A DNA stretch of 64,000 nt from CTSoil-075 sp042610375 (GCF_042610375.1 NZ_JBGJZL010000002.1:310001-374000); one strand, 5' to 3'. Counted from the stretch's first letter, positions 33,001-41,200 are shown. Numbers and translations: made by a program. The notes: generated by a model not told the origin, from the sequence alone.

Positions 33001-33794
33001 AGTACTTCTTGTTCAATGGCTTTCATCGACGTCATCGAAAACTTTATGGTATTAAGCAAGACATCAATACTGGATTTTTGATCATATTGGAAAAACTCAG
33101 CCATCGTTTCTCTGAGACCTGGAGAACCTAATTCTTCATTTCTCATATATTGACAAAACACACCTAAGGCATTCATACCTTGTGTTTCAATTTCTTCAAT
33201 TAACGCTGCCTGGTAGGCAAGATCCCCCCAGACCCATTCATCACGATAAAATAAGAGTCCAATGGTTGGTCGATCAGATTTACAAAAATCCTTCTGGTAT
33301 TCCAGCAAATTTTCATAAGGACGGTCGGCACGGGGATGATAAATACCATGCCATAACAAAGGTTCTGGTTTTTTAGCCGAAAGAAGTTCATGGCAATACA
33401 CCTCAGCTAACCAACACCATAATTGACGAAAATTTTCAAGACCACCATAGGATAAATAACTTTCTATGTTTTCCCGTTCTTCTGGAGAAACATCCCAAGA
33501 TAAGTCACTTGCACTGGGTTCAGAAATAAGCATAAGATGGCGAATCTTTTGTTTTCGTAGAAAATCCGCTGACTTTTTCAAAAAAGTCGTATCCAGTCCA
33601 CTGCCCATCCAAGTAAAAATTACCATATCGCTAGCTTTAAAGGTCTTCTGCCATTCGGCTCCCCATGGCACAGCATCGGTTAGAAGCACCATTCGTCCTT
33701 CTGACTTCATGCCTTCTTGAGACAGGCTATGCCGCGCTTTCTCTAGCATTTGATATTGCCGTTCCATATTCGTTAAAAAAATAATGCGTCCCAT
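30078..33794 (-). CDS. cobN: Cobaltochelatase CobN / Mg-chelatase H-type large subunit
   Basis: A 1238-residue protein of near-normal length for CobN. The substrate-binding family signature THGSLEWLPGKGAGLS is at residues 533-548, and the C-terminal half has GADILPTGRNFYSIDPR, LWATSNMRSHG, FGDPPGTYGAGV and LNSDDYNAYHGG. In aerobes CobN with CobS/CobT inserts cobalt into hydrogenobyrinate diamide; ChlH with ChlI/ChlD inserts magnesium. Here ChlI and ChlD homologues are in the same operon. An anaerobe that uses CbiK-type early cobalt insertion has no obvious need for CobN, so an alternative metal or reaction is plausible. GAGGG precedes the ATG. Confidence 0.94.
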   Translation of the reverse strand: MGRIIFLTNMERQYQMLEKARHSLSQEGMKSEGRMVLLTDAVPWGAEWQKTFKASDMVIFTWMGSGLDTTFLKKSADFLRKQKIRHLMLISEPSASDLSWDVSPEERENIESYLSYGGLENFRQLWCWLAEVYCHELLSAKKPEPLLWHGIYHPRADRPYENLLEYQKDFCKSDRPTIGLLFYRDEWVWGDLAYQAALIEEIETQGMNALGVFCQYMRNEELGSPGLRETMAEFFQYDQKSSIDVLLNTIKFSMTSMKAIEQEVLNQLNVPILQAYTLYQSREEWKKSIEGMTAMEMAVSIAMPEFDGALHGVPVAGREYQSDGSAIYLPITERIQMMVRKARKWAALRSKPNKEKKIGIIFHNYPPTNSNIGSAAGLDSPESIRRLLAKMRELGYQIDRIPEDSQSFMTELIAHATNDRRYLTEKQITNADGQLTTSQYQTWFDHTATETQEQLTKDWGTPPGDVFHYDGKLLIPGMMNGNIYITVQPPRGFGEDPGKIYHSPDCAPTHHYLGYYYWLRDVWQADAVVHVGTHGSLEWLPGKGAGLSKQCYPDLAIDDVPNIYPYWVTVVGEGVQAKRRSAACLISYLTPPMSHAGTYDELEELEKLLDEYCHFKQTQPEQIHGVIELIRAKAEEANLLEDVPEDPEQPFDEFVGRLHVYVTDIKNMQIRTGLHTLGCAPTGDTLIEYLLALTKVDNGDIPSLIQTIAALYGYDYYQLLEDSGKMVPDGSKTYGALADDVRERCREILIMLAEYDFDPEEVQQILTRPWAVTLADDLRDKLLLSLKYVCNNIAPNLGKTTQEISNLLAALDGSYVEPGPGGAPTSGGADILPTGRNFYSIDPRTLPTPAAWEIGKTMADQVIERYIGEEGRYPENIGIVLWATSNMRSHGQCIAQLLYLMGVKPVWQKGSMRVIDLEVIPLSELKRPRIDVTGRISGLFRDSMPMATTWMDKAVKLVANLEEELTMNYVKKHIIDDVKIMEEEGVDQATAWEQASWRIFGDPPGTYGAGVGAVLEAKNWETIDDLAQVYVRWAAHSYSGKGNGAYVPELFSRRMGSLDVTIQNQDNREISMLNSDDYNAYHGGMIAAVRSIKGEAPRSYCGDSSDRKKVMMRSVQEELKRMFRGEAINPKFMEGMKKHGYKGAADLSNYVAHSYQWDATSDIMEDWMYEKYAEKYAFDPTMQEWMKEVNPWALQRIAETLLEAAQRGLWNAKEETKQGLEELYLSIEGELEERSDES

Positions 33795-33812
33795 GATATA
33801 CCCTCACTTTTG

Positions 33813-34943
33813 TTATGTACTAAGTAATGACTCTCCCCTGTGGATCTCTACGATAAGACAAAGAAACATCAATTCACTCCAGGCTTGTAAAGAGGTCTCC
33901 AGATTCCATTCTTTTAAAATAGGGCTTACTATATCAAACGTCTCAGCAATCGTAGCTAATAATGGATTGGCTGCTGATAAAACTTCCTCTGCAGATAATA
34001 AATTCCAAAGAAATTGATCTAGTAGATGAATATAAAGAGATGCGTAAGTGACAATTTGAGATTTTTTTTCAAAATCATATAAGTACGTTAAAAATTCCTG
34101 TTTTTCTAAGGGTTGCGTCGTACTAGAGAGGTATTTTTGCCATAGACTTTCTTCCGTGATACCAAAACGTTTAAAACGCCGTAGCATACTATGCTGTTTA
34201 GTAGGAGAAAGTTGATTTTGTTTTAGTAATGCTTCTTGCACCGCTTGTTTTACCGACAGTCCTATTAACTCCCCAATCTTAGAATGTTTACCTGCCCCTT
34301 CAAAGTAAAGGGGAGACTGAGGATTCGCGACAACAATACTTTGATCCGTGCCTGAACCTGTTGCCAGTCCTGTAGAATAAAGACTTCCCACCATCAATTC
34401 TTGCAAAGCGGCGGTTTTGGCCTCTGTACAAGTCACCAAAGCCCGCGCCATAGTACCTGCTGCCATATCTGCATCTAAAATTAACATAATATTGATCGTC
34501 CCAGGTTTGTGATTTCCCATCTTTTCAATCGGGGAAAAATGAGAAGTGGGATCTCCGACTCGTCCTCCATTGCCTTCTACTCCCGCTGTCGCAATCGCCG
34601 TTACTACGAGCTTTCGGTACTCTTTTACCACAATCGCCACATTTTTCATGTTTGCTGCTGTCCCCATCCCCGTCGTCCGGTCAGGGTCCAGACCACTTTC
34701 TTGTGCGATAAGTTTCATATGCTCTTGATAAGTAGCTGCCCGCAGCTTACAATGACTGCCATCATCAGGACAAGAATTATGATTAAAAATACCTGTTAAC
34801 TCTTCATGATACCCACCATGTAATAAAGAGGTACTTAGTACTTTTCGCTTTTGGGTAAAAGAAATAGAAATGCTCCGCTGATCTGGTTGCCATATCACCT
34901 CATCACCTGTCGATAAGGTATGTAATATAGAATTTTTCTTCAT
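33813..34943 (-). CDS. cbiZ: Adenosylcobinamide amidohydrolase CbiZ with C-terminal extension (copy 2)
   Basis: A 376-residue paralogue of the CbiZ at 23637-24719, with the same motifs (KVLSTSLLHGGYHEEL, NHNSCPD, AGVEGNGGRVGDPTSH, ARALVTCTEAKTAALQEL, TGLATGSGTDQS) and the same helical C-terminal extension (RFGITEESLWQKYLS). The ATG at 34943 follows AAAGGCGG. It lies immediately upstream of cobN in the transcript. The presence of two copies suggests distinct cobamide substrates or compartments of the pathway; neither has a signal peptide. Confidence 0.9.
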   Translation of the reverse strand: MKKNSILHTLSTGDEVIWQPDQRSISISFTQKRKVLSTSLLHGGYHEELTGIFNHNSCPDDGSHCKLRAATYQEHMKLIAQESGLDPDRTTGMGTAANMKNVAIVVKEYRKLVVTAIATAGVEGNGGRVGDPTSHFSPIEKMGNHKPGTINIMLILDADMAAGTMARALVTCTEAKTAALQELMVGSLYSTGLATGSGTDQSIVVANPQSPLYFEGAGKHSKIGELIGLSVKQAVQEALLKQNQLSPTKQHSMLRRFKRFGITEESLWQKYLSSTTQPLEKQEFLTYLYDFEKKSQIVTYASLYIHLLDQFLWNLLSAEEVLSAANPLLATIAETFDIVSPILKEWNLETSLQAWSELMFLCLIVEIHRGESLLST

Positions 34944-34957
34944 ATAAGTACCGCCTT

Positions 34958-35725
34958 TCAAAGAGGAACTATGGTAAACTCCTCAGATAGAAGTTCTTGT
35001 TTCTCTATATCCCAATCAACTAAGAGCATAGCCTCTACACCATGATAAGCCAATTGGAGTTTTCCTTTGACGATCACAGCACTCTGCGCTTTACTTAAAT
35101 CCATTCTTTCTTGATTTCCAGTCTGGTTACAGACAAAAACAGGTAAGCCACTTACTGCTGAACACCGTTCCCAAGCGTTAACTGGCGGTCCACCACATCC
35201 TCCTGGTGGCCAAGCAGCAGGCACGATAATGACCTTAGCTTCTTTATCTCTAAGCGTCTGCCCATTTTCTTCAAAATAAGCATCAGCACACACTAACACT
35301 CCTGCTGACATCTCTTGACACAACATTGGCTCTAACACACTTCCCTTACTGGCCCAACCTTCAGCCCCCGTACCATGAGAACGCATTTTGCGGTGACGAC
35401 CAATGACTTCGCCCTCAGGACCAATGACTAAACAACTATTATAGTAAAGTCCCGTACTCGGTTCCTGCTCCGCACAACATAAAAACACTGTCACTCCATA
35501 AGTGGCAATCAACTCTTGCAGAGGCTGTAATAAGGGGGCAGGCTGAACAGGAATGGAAAAGGGACGATCTTTTTGTGTAAAAAAATACCCTTGCAGCGCC
35601 GTTTCTGGCGTAACAATCCACGTTGCCCCCTCTTGAGCAGCCAAAGTAATGGCTTTAGTTAACAGCAATAGATTTTTTTCTTCTGGTCCACCACTTAGGT
35701 CTAAATGCAGTAAGGCAATACGCAT
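34958..35725 (-). CDS. Nitrilase-superfamily amidohydrolase
   Basis: A 255-residue carbon-nitrogen hydrolase with the expected catalytic triad: Glu in TPETAL, Lys in RHRKM and Cys in VLVCADAYF. The ATG at 35725 follows GGAG. The substrate is unknown. In this setting a corrinoid side-chain amide or the aminopropanol linker region is an attractive guess, but many family members act on small amides. It is the first gene after the internal terminator at 35763-35800 and is close to cbiZ (14-base gap). Confidence 0.85.
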   Translation of the reverse strand: MRIALLHLDLSGGPEEKNLLLLTKAITLAAQEGATWIVTPETALQGYFFTQKDRPFSIPVQPAPLLQPLQELIATYGVTVFLCCAEQEPSTGLYYNSCLVIGPEGEVIGRHRKMRSHGTGAEGWASKGSVLEPMLCQEMSAGVLVCADAYFEENGQTLRDKEAKVIIVPAAWPPGGCGGPPVNAWERCSAVSGLPVFVCNQTGNQERMDLSKAQSAVIVKGKLQLAYHGVEAMLLVDWDIEKQELLSEEFTIVPL

Positions 35726-35762
35726 GGTAAATTCTCCTTTTTGATACCATAGCCTGATAGTA

Positions 35763-35800
35763 TAAAAAGAAGATGCCTGCCAAAAGGGTTGGCATCTTCT
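35763..35800 (-). terminator. Intrinsic terminator inside the large gene cluster
   Basis: Minus-strand AGAAGATGCC/GGCATCTTCT followed by TTTTTATA lies between the TonB receptor and the nitrilase gene. No convincing promoter follows in the remaining ~37 bases, so partial read-through would set a lower level for the downstream genes. Confidence 0.75.
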
Positions 35801-35811
35801 GAAAATCAAGA

Positions 35812-37734
35812 TTAAAACTGATATTGAACGCCGACCTGATAATTACGTCCAGGCATTGGGAAGTTTCCAATGGTTGAATTGCCCCAAACTTCATAGGCCT
35901 GATTTGTGATGTTATTGACTTTAACATACGTTCTCGTTTGTTTGTTAACATCATAATTTACAGATAAATCCCATACCCAATAACTATTTGATGTGAATCT
36001 TGCTAGGCTGCGGCCAGTCGCTCCCGTTCCTGTCATATCAATATTCCATGCATCTTTCTTGTAAGTTACACCTAATTTATAGCCATTAGGCTGTGTATTA
36101 GCAGGATCTAGTGTATAATCGCTGCTAGAACTAGTCTTGCTCTTCATCTGCAAATAAGAATATCCTGCCATCAGACTCCAATTTTGTGTGATATTTGTAC
36201 GAACTTCTAATTCTGCACCTTGTTTTTTCATCTGATCTACATTAGAAGGAGTTGAAACTGTACCTACAGAGTCCCAGCGAATTGCATCTTTTAATTGACT
36301 TTGGAAGTAACTGGCTTTAAGTTCTGTAGTGTCATTCAGTTTCTTGTTCATTCCAATCGTAGTTGTATATCCAGTTTCAGGTTTCAAATTAGGATTGCCA
36401 CTTACAATCCAAGACCCCATAGCAGAATATGGCCAAAATAAGTCATCAGTAGTAGGAGCATTAAAAACCTTACCCCAAGATACATAGATATCTGTCTTGT
36501 TATCCATCTGGTAATTGACAGCCGCACGTGGTGTTGTTGCACTGCCAAACATACTATGATGGTCATAACGCAAACCTGGAGTAAATGTCCATTTGCTAGA
36601 TAAATTCATTCTATCTTCTAAGTAAACACTTTTATTATTGATACTTTTACCATCGTAGACACCTGGATAAGTCACATCTACATCACGCCATTGTATACCG
36701 CTCACTAAAAAGTTTTTATTATCTAATTTCCAACCATCTTGCCATTCTAAACCCTTTTCTTTATTTGTATACAAATAATTGCTGCTATTCATATCATAGT
36801 TATAATCATTTTGGTATAAACGCAGATAAGCTGGCAATTCGGATTTTTTGTCGTAGTTATAGGTCAAAGCCCAATTATTAGATGTAGTATCAAGATAAGA
36901 TGTAGTATCGGGCAATATAGCTCCCCACGGCTGACCTTTGTGATCATCTGAATGCTCAATATTAAAGGTGATAGAGGAATCTTCATTCAATTTTTTATCC
37001 AGGCGTACTGTCATGCTATTTTTATCATATGCACTATTAGGCATTGTGATATTCTGCCCTGTGCTTGCTTTTTTATAGGAAAAATGATCTTGTTTGGCTT
37101 TACCAGCTGTAACAAACCATTGCCAGTCCTTTTCATGCCCTGAAGTTGTAAAGTTATAATTTTGTGTTCCCCATGATCCGGTACTGATATCGAGTGTCGA
37201 CTTAGCTTCTGTCCCTTGACGTGTAATAATATTAATGACACCACCTACAGCGTCAGATCCATATTGTGCTGAAGATGCACCTTTAACGATCTCAATGCGT
37301 TCGATGTTATCGAGAGAGGGAAATGCATTTAAATCATAGGTGGCGCGATCAAAATTACCTGCTAGTTTACTTAAATTTAACCTGCGCCCATCAATCAAAA
37401 TACCAACCCGTTGGTCACCATTTAATAATGCATGTTGTTCACCTCCGCCAAATCCTTGACTGATGATGGCAACACCATTAACATGTTTTAAAATATCTGT
37501 AATAGTTTTATAATTTCCTTTTTCTATATCTTCCCTAGTAACAACTGTAACATTTGCAGCAGCTTCTGAGGCTTTACTTGGTACACGATTAGCGCTAACA
37601 ATAACTTGATCAAAACTGTACCCTTCTCCTTGTTCTGCCGCCAATGTAATGCCCTGTAACTGCAAAAATAAGGCACTACTCACCATAGCACAAAGTACAG
37701 CTTGTCTTTTTCTAATGCTTCTTGTTTGTTTCAT
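35812..37734 (-). CDS. TonB-dependent outer-membrane receptor (BtuB-like), operon copy
   Basis: A 640-residue receptor. Signal peptide MKQTRSIRKRQAVLCAMVSS with cleavage near LAAEQ; TonB-box-like YSFDQVIVSA; plug motifs ITDILKHVNGVAI, RVGILIDGRRLN and IEIVKGASSAQYGSDAVGG; beta-barrel ending YQVGVQYQF. The ATG at 37734 follows GAGGGGG. It is the fourth gene of the RS7/RS6-controlled transcript, 29 bases after the second nitrogenase-like subunit, and is followed by a terminator. Likely ligand: a corrinoid or related tetrapyrrole. Confidence 0.9.
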   Translation of the reverse strand: MKQTRSIRKRQAVLCAMVSSALFLQLQGITLAAEQGEGYSFDQVIVSANRVPSKASEAAANVTVVTREDIEKGNYKTITDILKHVNGVAIISQGFGGGEQHALLNGDQRVGILIDGRRLNLSKLAGNFDRATYDLNAFPSLDNIERIEIVKGASSAQYGSDAVGGVINIITRQGTEAKSTLDISTGSWGTQNYNFTTSGHEKDWQWFVTAGKAKQDHFSYKKASTGQNITMPNSAYDKNSMTVRLDKKLNEDSSITFNIEHSDDHKGQPWGAILPDTTSYLDTTSNNWALTYNYDKKSELPAYLRLYQNDYNYDMNSSNYLYTNKEKGLEWQDGWKLDNKNFLVSGIQWRDVDVTYPGVYDGKSINNKSVYLEDRMNLSSKWTFTPGLRYDHHSMFGSATTPRAAVNYQMDNKTDIYVSWGKVFNAPTTDDLFWPYSAMGSWIVSGNPNLKPETGYTTTIGMNKKLNDTTELKASYFQSQLKDAIRWDSVGTVSTPSNVDQMKKQGAELEVRTNITQNWSLMAGYSYLQMKSKTSSSSDYTLDPANTQPNGYKLGVTYKKDAWNIDMTGTGATGRSLARFTSNSYWVWDLSVNYDVNKQTRTYVKVNNITNQAYEVWGNSTIGNFPMPGRNYQVGVQYQF

Positions 37735-37763
37735 CTTATTTTCCCCCTCAATTTTTTTGTGTT

Positions 37764-39059
37764 TCATCTTTGCTGTTGACATAAATGTATATATTTATTC
37801 CAGAGACCCTCTATCATGTGGCATGAACCACGCAGTCCCATGAATGGACGATCTGTAAGAATGACTTCGTCATGTACTGGTAAGGCGATATGTTGGCAAA
37901 TTACATTTGCCACCCCTTTTTGTTGCAGTATGGCTTTTTCACGACTACTCCCTAGCAATAATCCTGATGATAACTCTGCCAGTCGACGTTCTATTTCTAT
38001 ACTATTATTTTGTCCATTTATAATATCCATGCTATCTGGTACTACAGAAGATGGCATACCATCATGGAGTATGGCAATCAATGGACCAGTGTCCGCCCAT
38101 TCCAAATTTAGCGCCCGAGCTATCCCAAGAGCAATGGAAGAAGGTGCAGCAACCACTGCGCGCTCAAACTGCAGTTCCCCCCAAAGTCGTTCTGCATCCC
38201 GTATATTGCTACGCAATTCTTTCACCAAACAATTAGCTTCCCGCTTTATTATCTCTAGACTCTGTTCATCCATCCACATGGTTTGTCCTAAGGTTTTCAG
38301 CCAATGCAGTGATCCTTCCATACCATAAGGTGGTAATAAGGATAAATACGGAATACCATATTGCTTTTGTAATTGTTGGGCGAGATCTTTCCCTAGTTCT
38401 TCATGGACGATAAGATTCAGTTCTGCTTGCGCCATTGTAGCAATTTCACTAGTAGTGCTACCCGCCCCAGGCATTGCGAGGACCTGATATCCAGCTAGGG
38501 TTAACATACGCTTTAGCTCTTGCAAATCATTCCTAGAATTATAATAGCCGATGGTACACCCTAATAAGTTTATCGTTCGTGGCTTTACCATTCTCCTTGG
38601 CTGAAGAGGCATAGCTTCAAAATAAGCTTTTGCCGCCGCCCGATACCCTTCCCAAAATCCGCCAATCAAACCACCGCTATCAATACATATCACAGGGCAG
38701 GGCATATTTGCTTGAGTAGCAATTCCAACAATATCATCGCCAATCAAACTGACGGCACAGCTATTTTCAATAAAAAGTACAGATGGATTATATGATTCTC
38801 GTACAGATTGTAGCAGTTCCAGCAAACATTCTTCTGTTCCATAGATAACAGCATTATTATCTGGTTGCGTACCCCAAAAACGCTGCCCAATACTAGGACA
38901 TGATTTTTCCAGATACCGACGAGCATAAAAATAACACCAAAGGGGTCCGTTCGCTACAATTCCAGCATCAGGAATACCAGCGAAAAAGGCCGCTGCACCA
39001 GTCAAAGCACAGGTATTGACCTGTGTACACACATTATCCCATTCCTCTTTACCAGCCAT
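37764..39059 (-). CDS. Nitrogenase component-1-like subunit (second)
   Basis: A 431-residue homologue of the NifD/NifK/BchN/BchB/CfbD superfamily. Cys17, Cys42 and Cys101 (the last in ENSCAVSLIGDD) occupy the places of the cluster-ligating cysteines; Cys11 and Cys54 are additional. The C-terminus has the PFMGLRGSCHMIEGLW motif. Length is shorter than NifD/NifK, matching tetrapyrrole or other nitrogenase-like reductases. It overlaps the other subunit gene by 11 bases. Together they are expected to form a heterotetramer that receives electrons from the NifH-like protein. No nitrogenase cofactor genes (nifB, nifE, nifN) are in the window, so nitrogen fixation is unlikely. Confidence 0.87.
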   Translation of the reverse strand: MAGKEEWDNVCTQVNTCALTGAAAFFAGIPDAGIVANGPLWCYFYARRYLEKSCPSIGQRFWGTQPDNNAVIYGTEECLLELLQSVRESYNPSVLFIENSCAVSLIGDDIVGIATQANMPCPVICIDSGGLIGGFWEGYRAAAKAYFEAMPLQPRRMVKPRTINLLGCTIGYYNSRNDLQELKRMLTLAGYQVLAMPGAGSTTSEIATMAQAELNLIVHEELGKDLAQQLQKQYGIPYLSLLPPYGMEGSLHWLKTLGQTMWMDEQSLEIIKREANCLVKELRSNIRDAERLWGELQFERAVVAAPSSIALGIARALNLEWADTGPLIAILHDGMPSSVVPDSMDIINGQNNSIEIERRLAELSSGLLLGSSREKAILQQKGVANVICQHIALPVHDEVILTDRPFMGLRGSCHMIEGLWNKYIHLCQQQR

Positions 39060-40350
39060 ATAGGACTCCCCCCTTATGCGCAGACCGTCTTGCTAGTCGT
39101 GCCAGCTTATTTAATAAGTGGATCAAACCGCCTACGCCTAAGGGTGGTAATACTGGCAGGAAAAATTGACGTTTAGCCTCGTCTTCCAGTTCGTGAGTCG
39201 TTATTAGAATATCTGCCCCTTCTATCATGGCTTCACCCTCGTCCTCTTCAAGAACAGGTATTATCGTATATTTTTTTAGTTTTTTCTTTATAGCTTCCTT
39301 CTGCTCTCCAGTAAGCCCACTAAATAAGATAATTCCTTCAATGTTCACTCCAGCCAATTCAAGTAATTCAAGAACCCACTCTGGTTGGAAATGGAGGAGA
39401 GGACGACCGATGCACATTACCACTTTTATGGCCTGCAGATCACCACGACACTTAATGACTTGCTGCTGTAACCGCTCATTTTGCTCTTGAACGATCATTT
39501 TTGCCTTCTGTTCCAGCCTGAGTAGTTCACCTAGTTTTCTAATCCAGCTTTGGGTATTTTTCCAGCCTATAGGATCATTATGGTCGAGAAAAGGAATTCC
39601 AAACTTGGCTTGAATATCAATAGCAAGCTGCTGCATCGAAAAAGAAGATGGACTTCTTCTCCCTCCTAGGGGAATACAAAGGGCCGAAGCTGTGACTCGG
39701 CGAATTTCTTCTAATGAAGCATATCCAGGAAAATGGCAGTGTACCAAAAGACCAAAGGATTCTAGTAATTGCTGAATTTCTTGCCCATCCGTACTATTTG
39801 GACCGCCACGCCCGCCCAGTAAGGCAACAGTATTAGCATGCGTTGGTTGCTTACTCATGAAGCGATCAGATAAAATTTTTGCAGCATGATAAAAGCCAGC
39901 ATAATACTCACCATCTAGAAAACCACTACAAGGTACAGTCATTATAGGAATATTCCATTCTTCTTCCGCTTCTTGGATAATAGACTCAGTATCATCACCA
40001 ATTACGCCAACTACGCAAGAATTAGCCACCATAATATATTCAGGTTGATATTGCTTGACAACATAATCAATGCATCGACGCAATTGCTCAGTACCACCAA
40101 AAATCGAATGTTCTTCCTGTAAATTACTTGTGATTAAGGGAGCTGTATATTGCTTGGGTATAAACGACTGACGAGCTATAGAATGATAATGACTACCGAG
40201 TTCCATATCACTACTCACGTGACCACATGCCTTCGGACTATGAAAAATGACCACCGCTCCTTGATTATGGGCTACGGCTCCCCACACACCTGGCATACTA
40301 CAGCTACAACTTCGTTTCATAGTCACCATATATCGTTTATTCATTGCCAT
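39049..40350 (-). CDS. Nitrogenase component-1-like subunit (first)
   Basis: A 433-residue superfamily member with Cys15/Cys17 (CSCSMPGVWGA), Cys42 (KACGH) and Cys112 (NSCVVGVIGDD), the pattern of a bridging iron-sulfur cluster. It also has the GGRGGPNSTDGQEIQQLL element. It overlaps the NifH-like gene by 14 bases. Closest functional analogues are the dark-operative protochlorophyllide, chlorophyllide and Ni-sirohydrochlorin a,c-diamide reductases, which reduce tetrapyrrole rings. Its association with CobN-ChlID and B12 transport suggests a tetrapyrrole or corrinoid substrate, which is inference. ATG at 40350 has GAGGAG somewhat far upstream; a second ATG two codons later is possible. Confidence 0.87.
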   Translation of the reverse strand: MAMNKRYMVTMKRSCSCSMPGVWGAVAHNQGAVVIFHSPKACGHVSSDMELGSHYHSIARQSFIPKQYTAPLITSNLQEEHSIFGGTEQLRRCIDYVVKQYQPEYIMVANSCVVGVIGDDTESIIQEAEEEWNIPIMTVPCSGFLDGEYYAGFYHAAKILSDRFMSKQPTHANTVALLGGRGGPNSTDGQEIQQLLESFGLLVHCHFPGYASLEEIRRVTASALCIPLGGRRSPSSFSMQQLAIDIQAKFGIPFLDHNDPIGWKNTQSWIRKLGELLRLEQKAKMIVQEQNERLQQQVIKCRGDLQAIKVVMCIGRPLLHFQPEWVLELLELAGVNIEGIILFSGLTGEQKEAIKKKLKKYTIIPVLEEDEGEAMIEGADILITTHELEDEAKRQFFLPVLPPLGVGGLIHLLNKLARLARRSAHKGGVLYGW

Positions 40351-41149
40351 ACTCTAATACCAACTCCTCTAAGGTTTCAAAACTAAGGGGCGTCGGTACT
40401 GTTAAAGCACTATTATCCATAAGCAAGTCCGCTAATCCTTTATATATACAGGCTTGCTCAGACTGGTTTGCCCATTCAATTACTGTTTTACGATTGATTT
40501 CGGCTTGATGTACCATTTGATCCCGGGGAATGAAAGCAATGAGCTTCGTATTGAGTTTTGTTGCAAAGGTTTCCAGTAATTCTTGTTCATTTCTAATGTT
40601 GCGACTATTGCCGATAATGCCTCCAAGCCGAACGGTTCCTCGTTCAGCAAACCTTGCAATTCCTTTGGCAATATTATTGGCGGCATACAGGGACATAAGT
40701 TCTCCGGAAGAAACAATATAAATATCAGTGGCATAACCCTCGCGAATGGGGACCGCAAAACCGCCACATACCACATCACCTAATACGTCGTATAAGACAA
40801 CGTCTTCCTTAGTCATTGCCTGTAATTTTTTTAATTTCTCTAAGGCGACAATAATTCCACGACCAGCACACCCTATTCCCGGCTCTGGTCCACCCGCTTC
40901 TACACATTTGACTCCAGCAAAACCTGTATGTACAACTTGATCGATTGCGACTTCATCCTCAAATTTTTTCACTACATCGAGTACTGTCTCAGAACAAACT
41001 TTACCTAACAATAACCGTGTAGAATCATTTTTAGGATCACAGCCAATTTGGCAAACTGAGTAACCTTTTTCAGCTAATGCCGCTGATACATTAGCTGCTG
41101 TTGTGGATTTGCCAATACCACCTTTACCATAAAAAGCAATTTTTTTCAT
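40337..41149 (-). CDS. NifH/BchL/CfbC-like ATP-dependent reductase
   Basis: A 270-residue iron protein. The ATG at 41149 follows GGGAAGGAA; upstream codons belong to the leader. Walker A/deviant P-loop GKGGIGKSTT is at residues 8-17, and the two [4Fe-4S] ligands are Cys94 (GCAGRG) and Cys128 (DVLGDVVCGGFAVPIR). It is the electron donor for the component-1-like pair encoded directly downstream. It is the first gene after RS6 and the head of the large transcript. Family resemblance alone cannot distinguish a Bch-, Cfb- or methylthio-alkane-reductase-type partner. Confidence 0.93.
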   Translation of the reverse strand: MKKIAFYGKGGIGKSTTAANVSAALAEKGYSVCQIGCDPKNDSTRLLLGKVCSETVLDVVKKFEDEVAIDQVVHTGFAGVKCVEAGGPEPGIGCAGRGIIVALEKLKKLQAMTKEDVVLYDVLGDVVCGGFAVPIREGYATDIYIVSSGELMSLYAANNIAKGIARFAERGTVRLGGIIGNSRNIRNEQELLETFATKLNTKLIAFIPRDQMVHQAEINRKTVIEWANQSEQACIYKGLADLLMDNSALTVPTPLSFETLEELVLEYGNE

Positions 41150-41200
41150 ATTTTCCTTCCCTTCATGACTATCACTAGAAAAACCATTAAATTTCCTATA

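Noticed and set aside
20686..33794. Chlorophyll-type magnesium chelation for photosynthesis
   Set aside because: No bchM, bchE or other chlorophyll-synthesis genes are near, and the operon carries B12 transport and CbiZ under B12 riboswitches.
37816..38328. 170-codon plus-strand frame opposite the second nitrogenase-like subunit
   Set aside because: Composition mirrors the minus-strand codons and contains no recognisable domain; the minus-strand gene keeps ligand cysteines and operon overlaps.
37764..41149. A genuine nitrogen-fixing nitrogenase
   Set aside because: Component-1 subunits are short and no nifB, nifE, nifN or other cofactor genes are present; the context is corrinoid metabolism.
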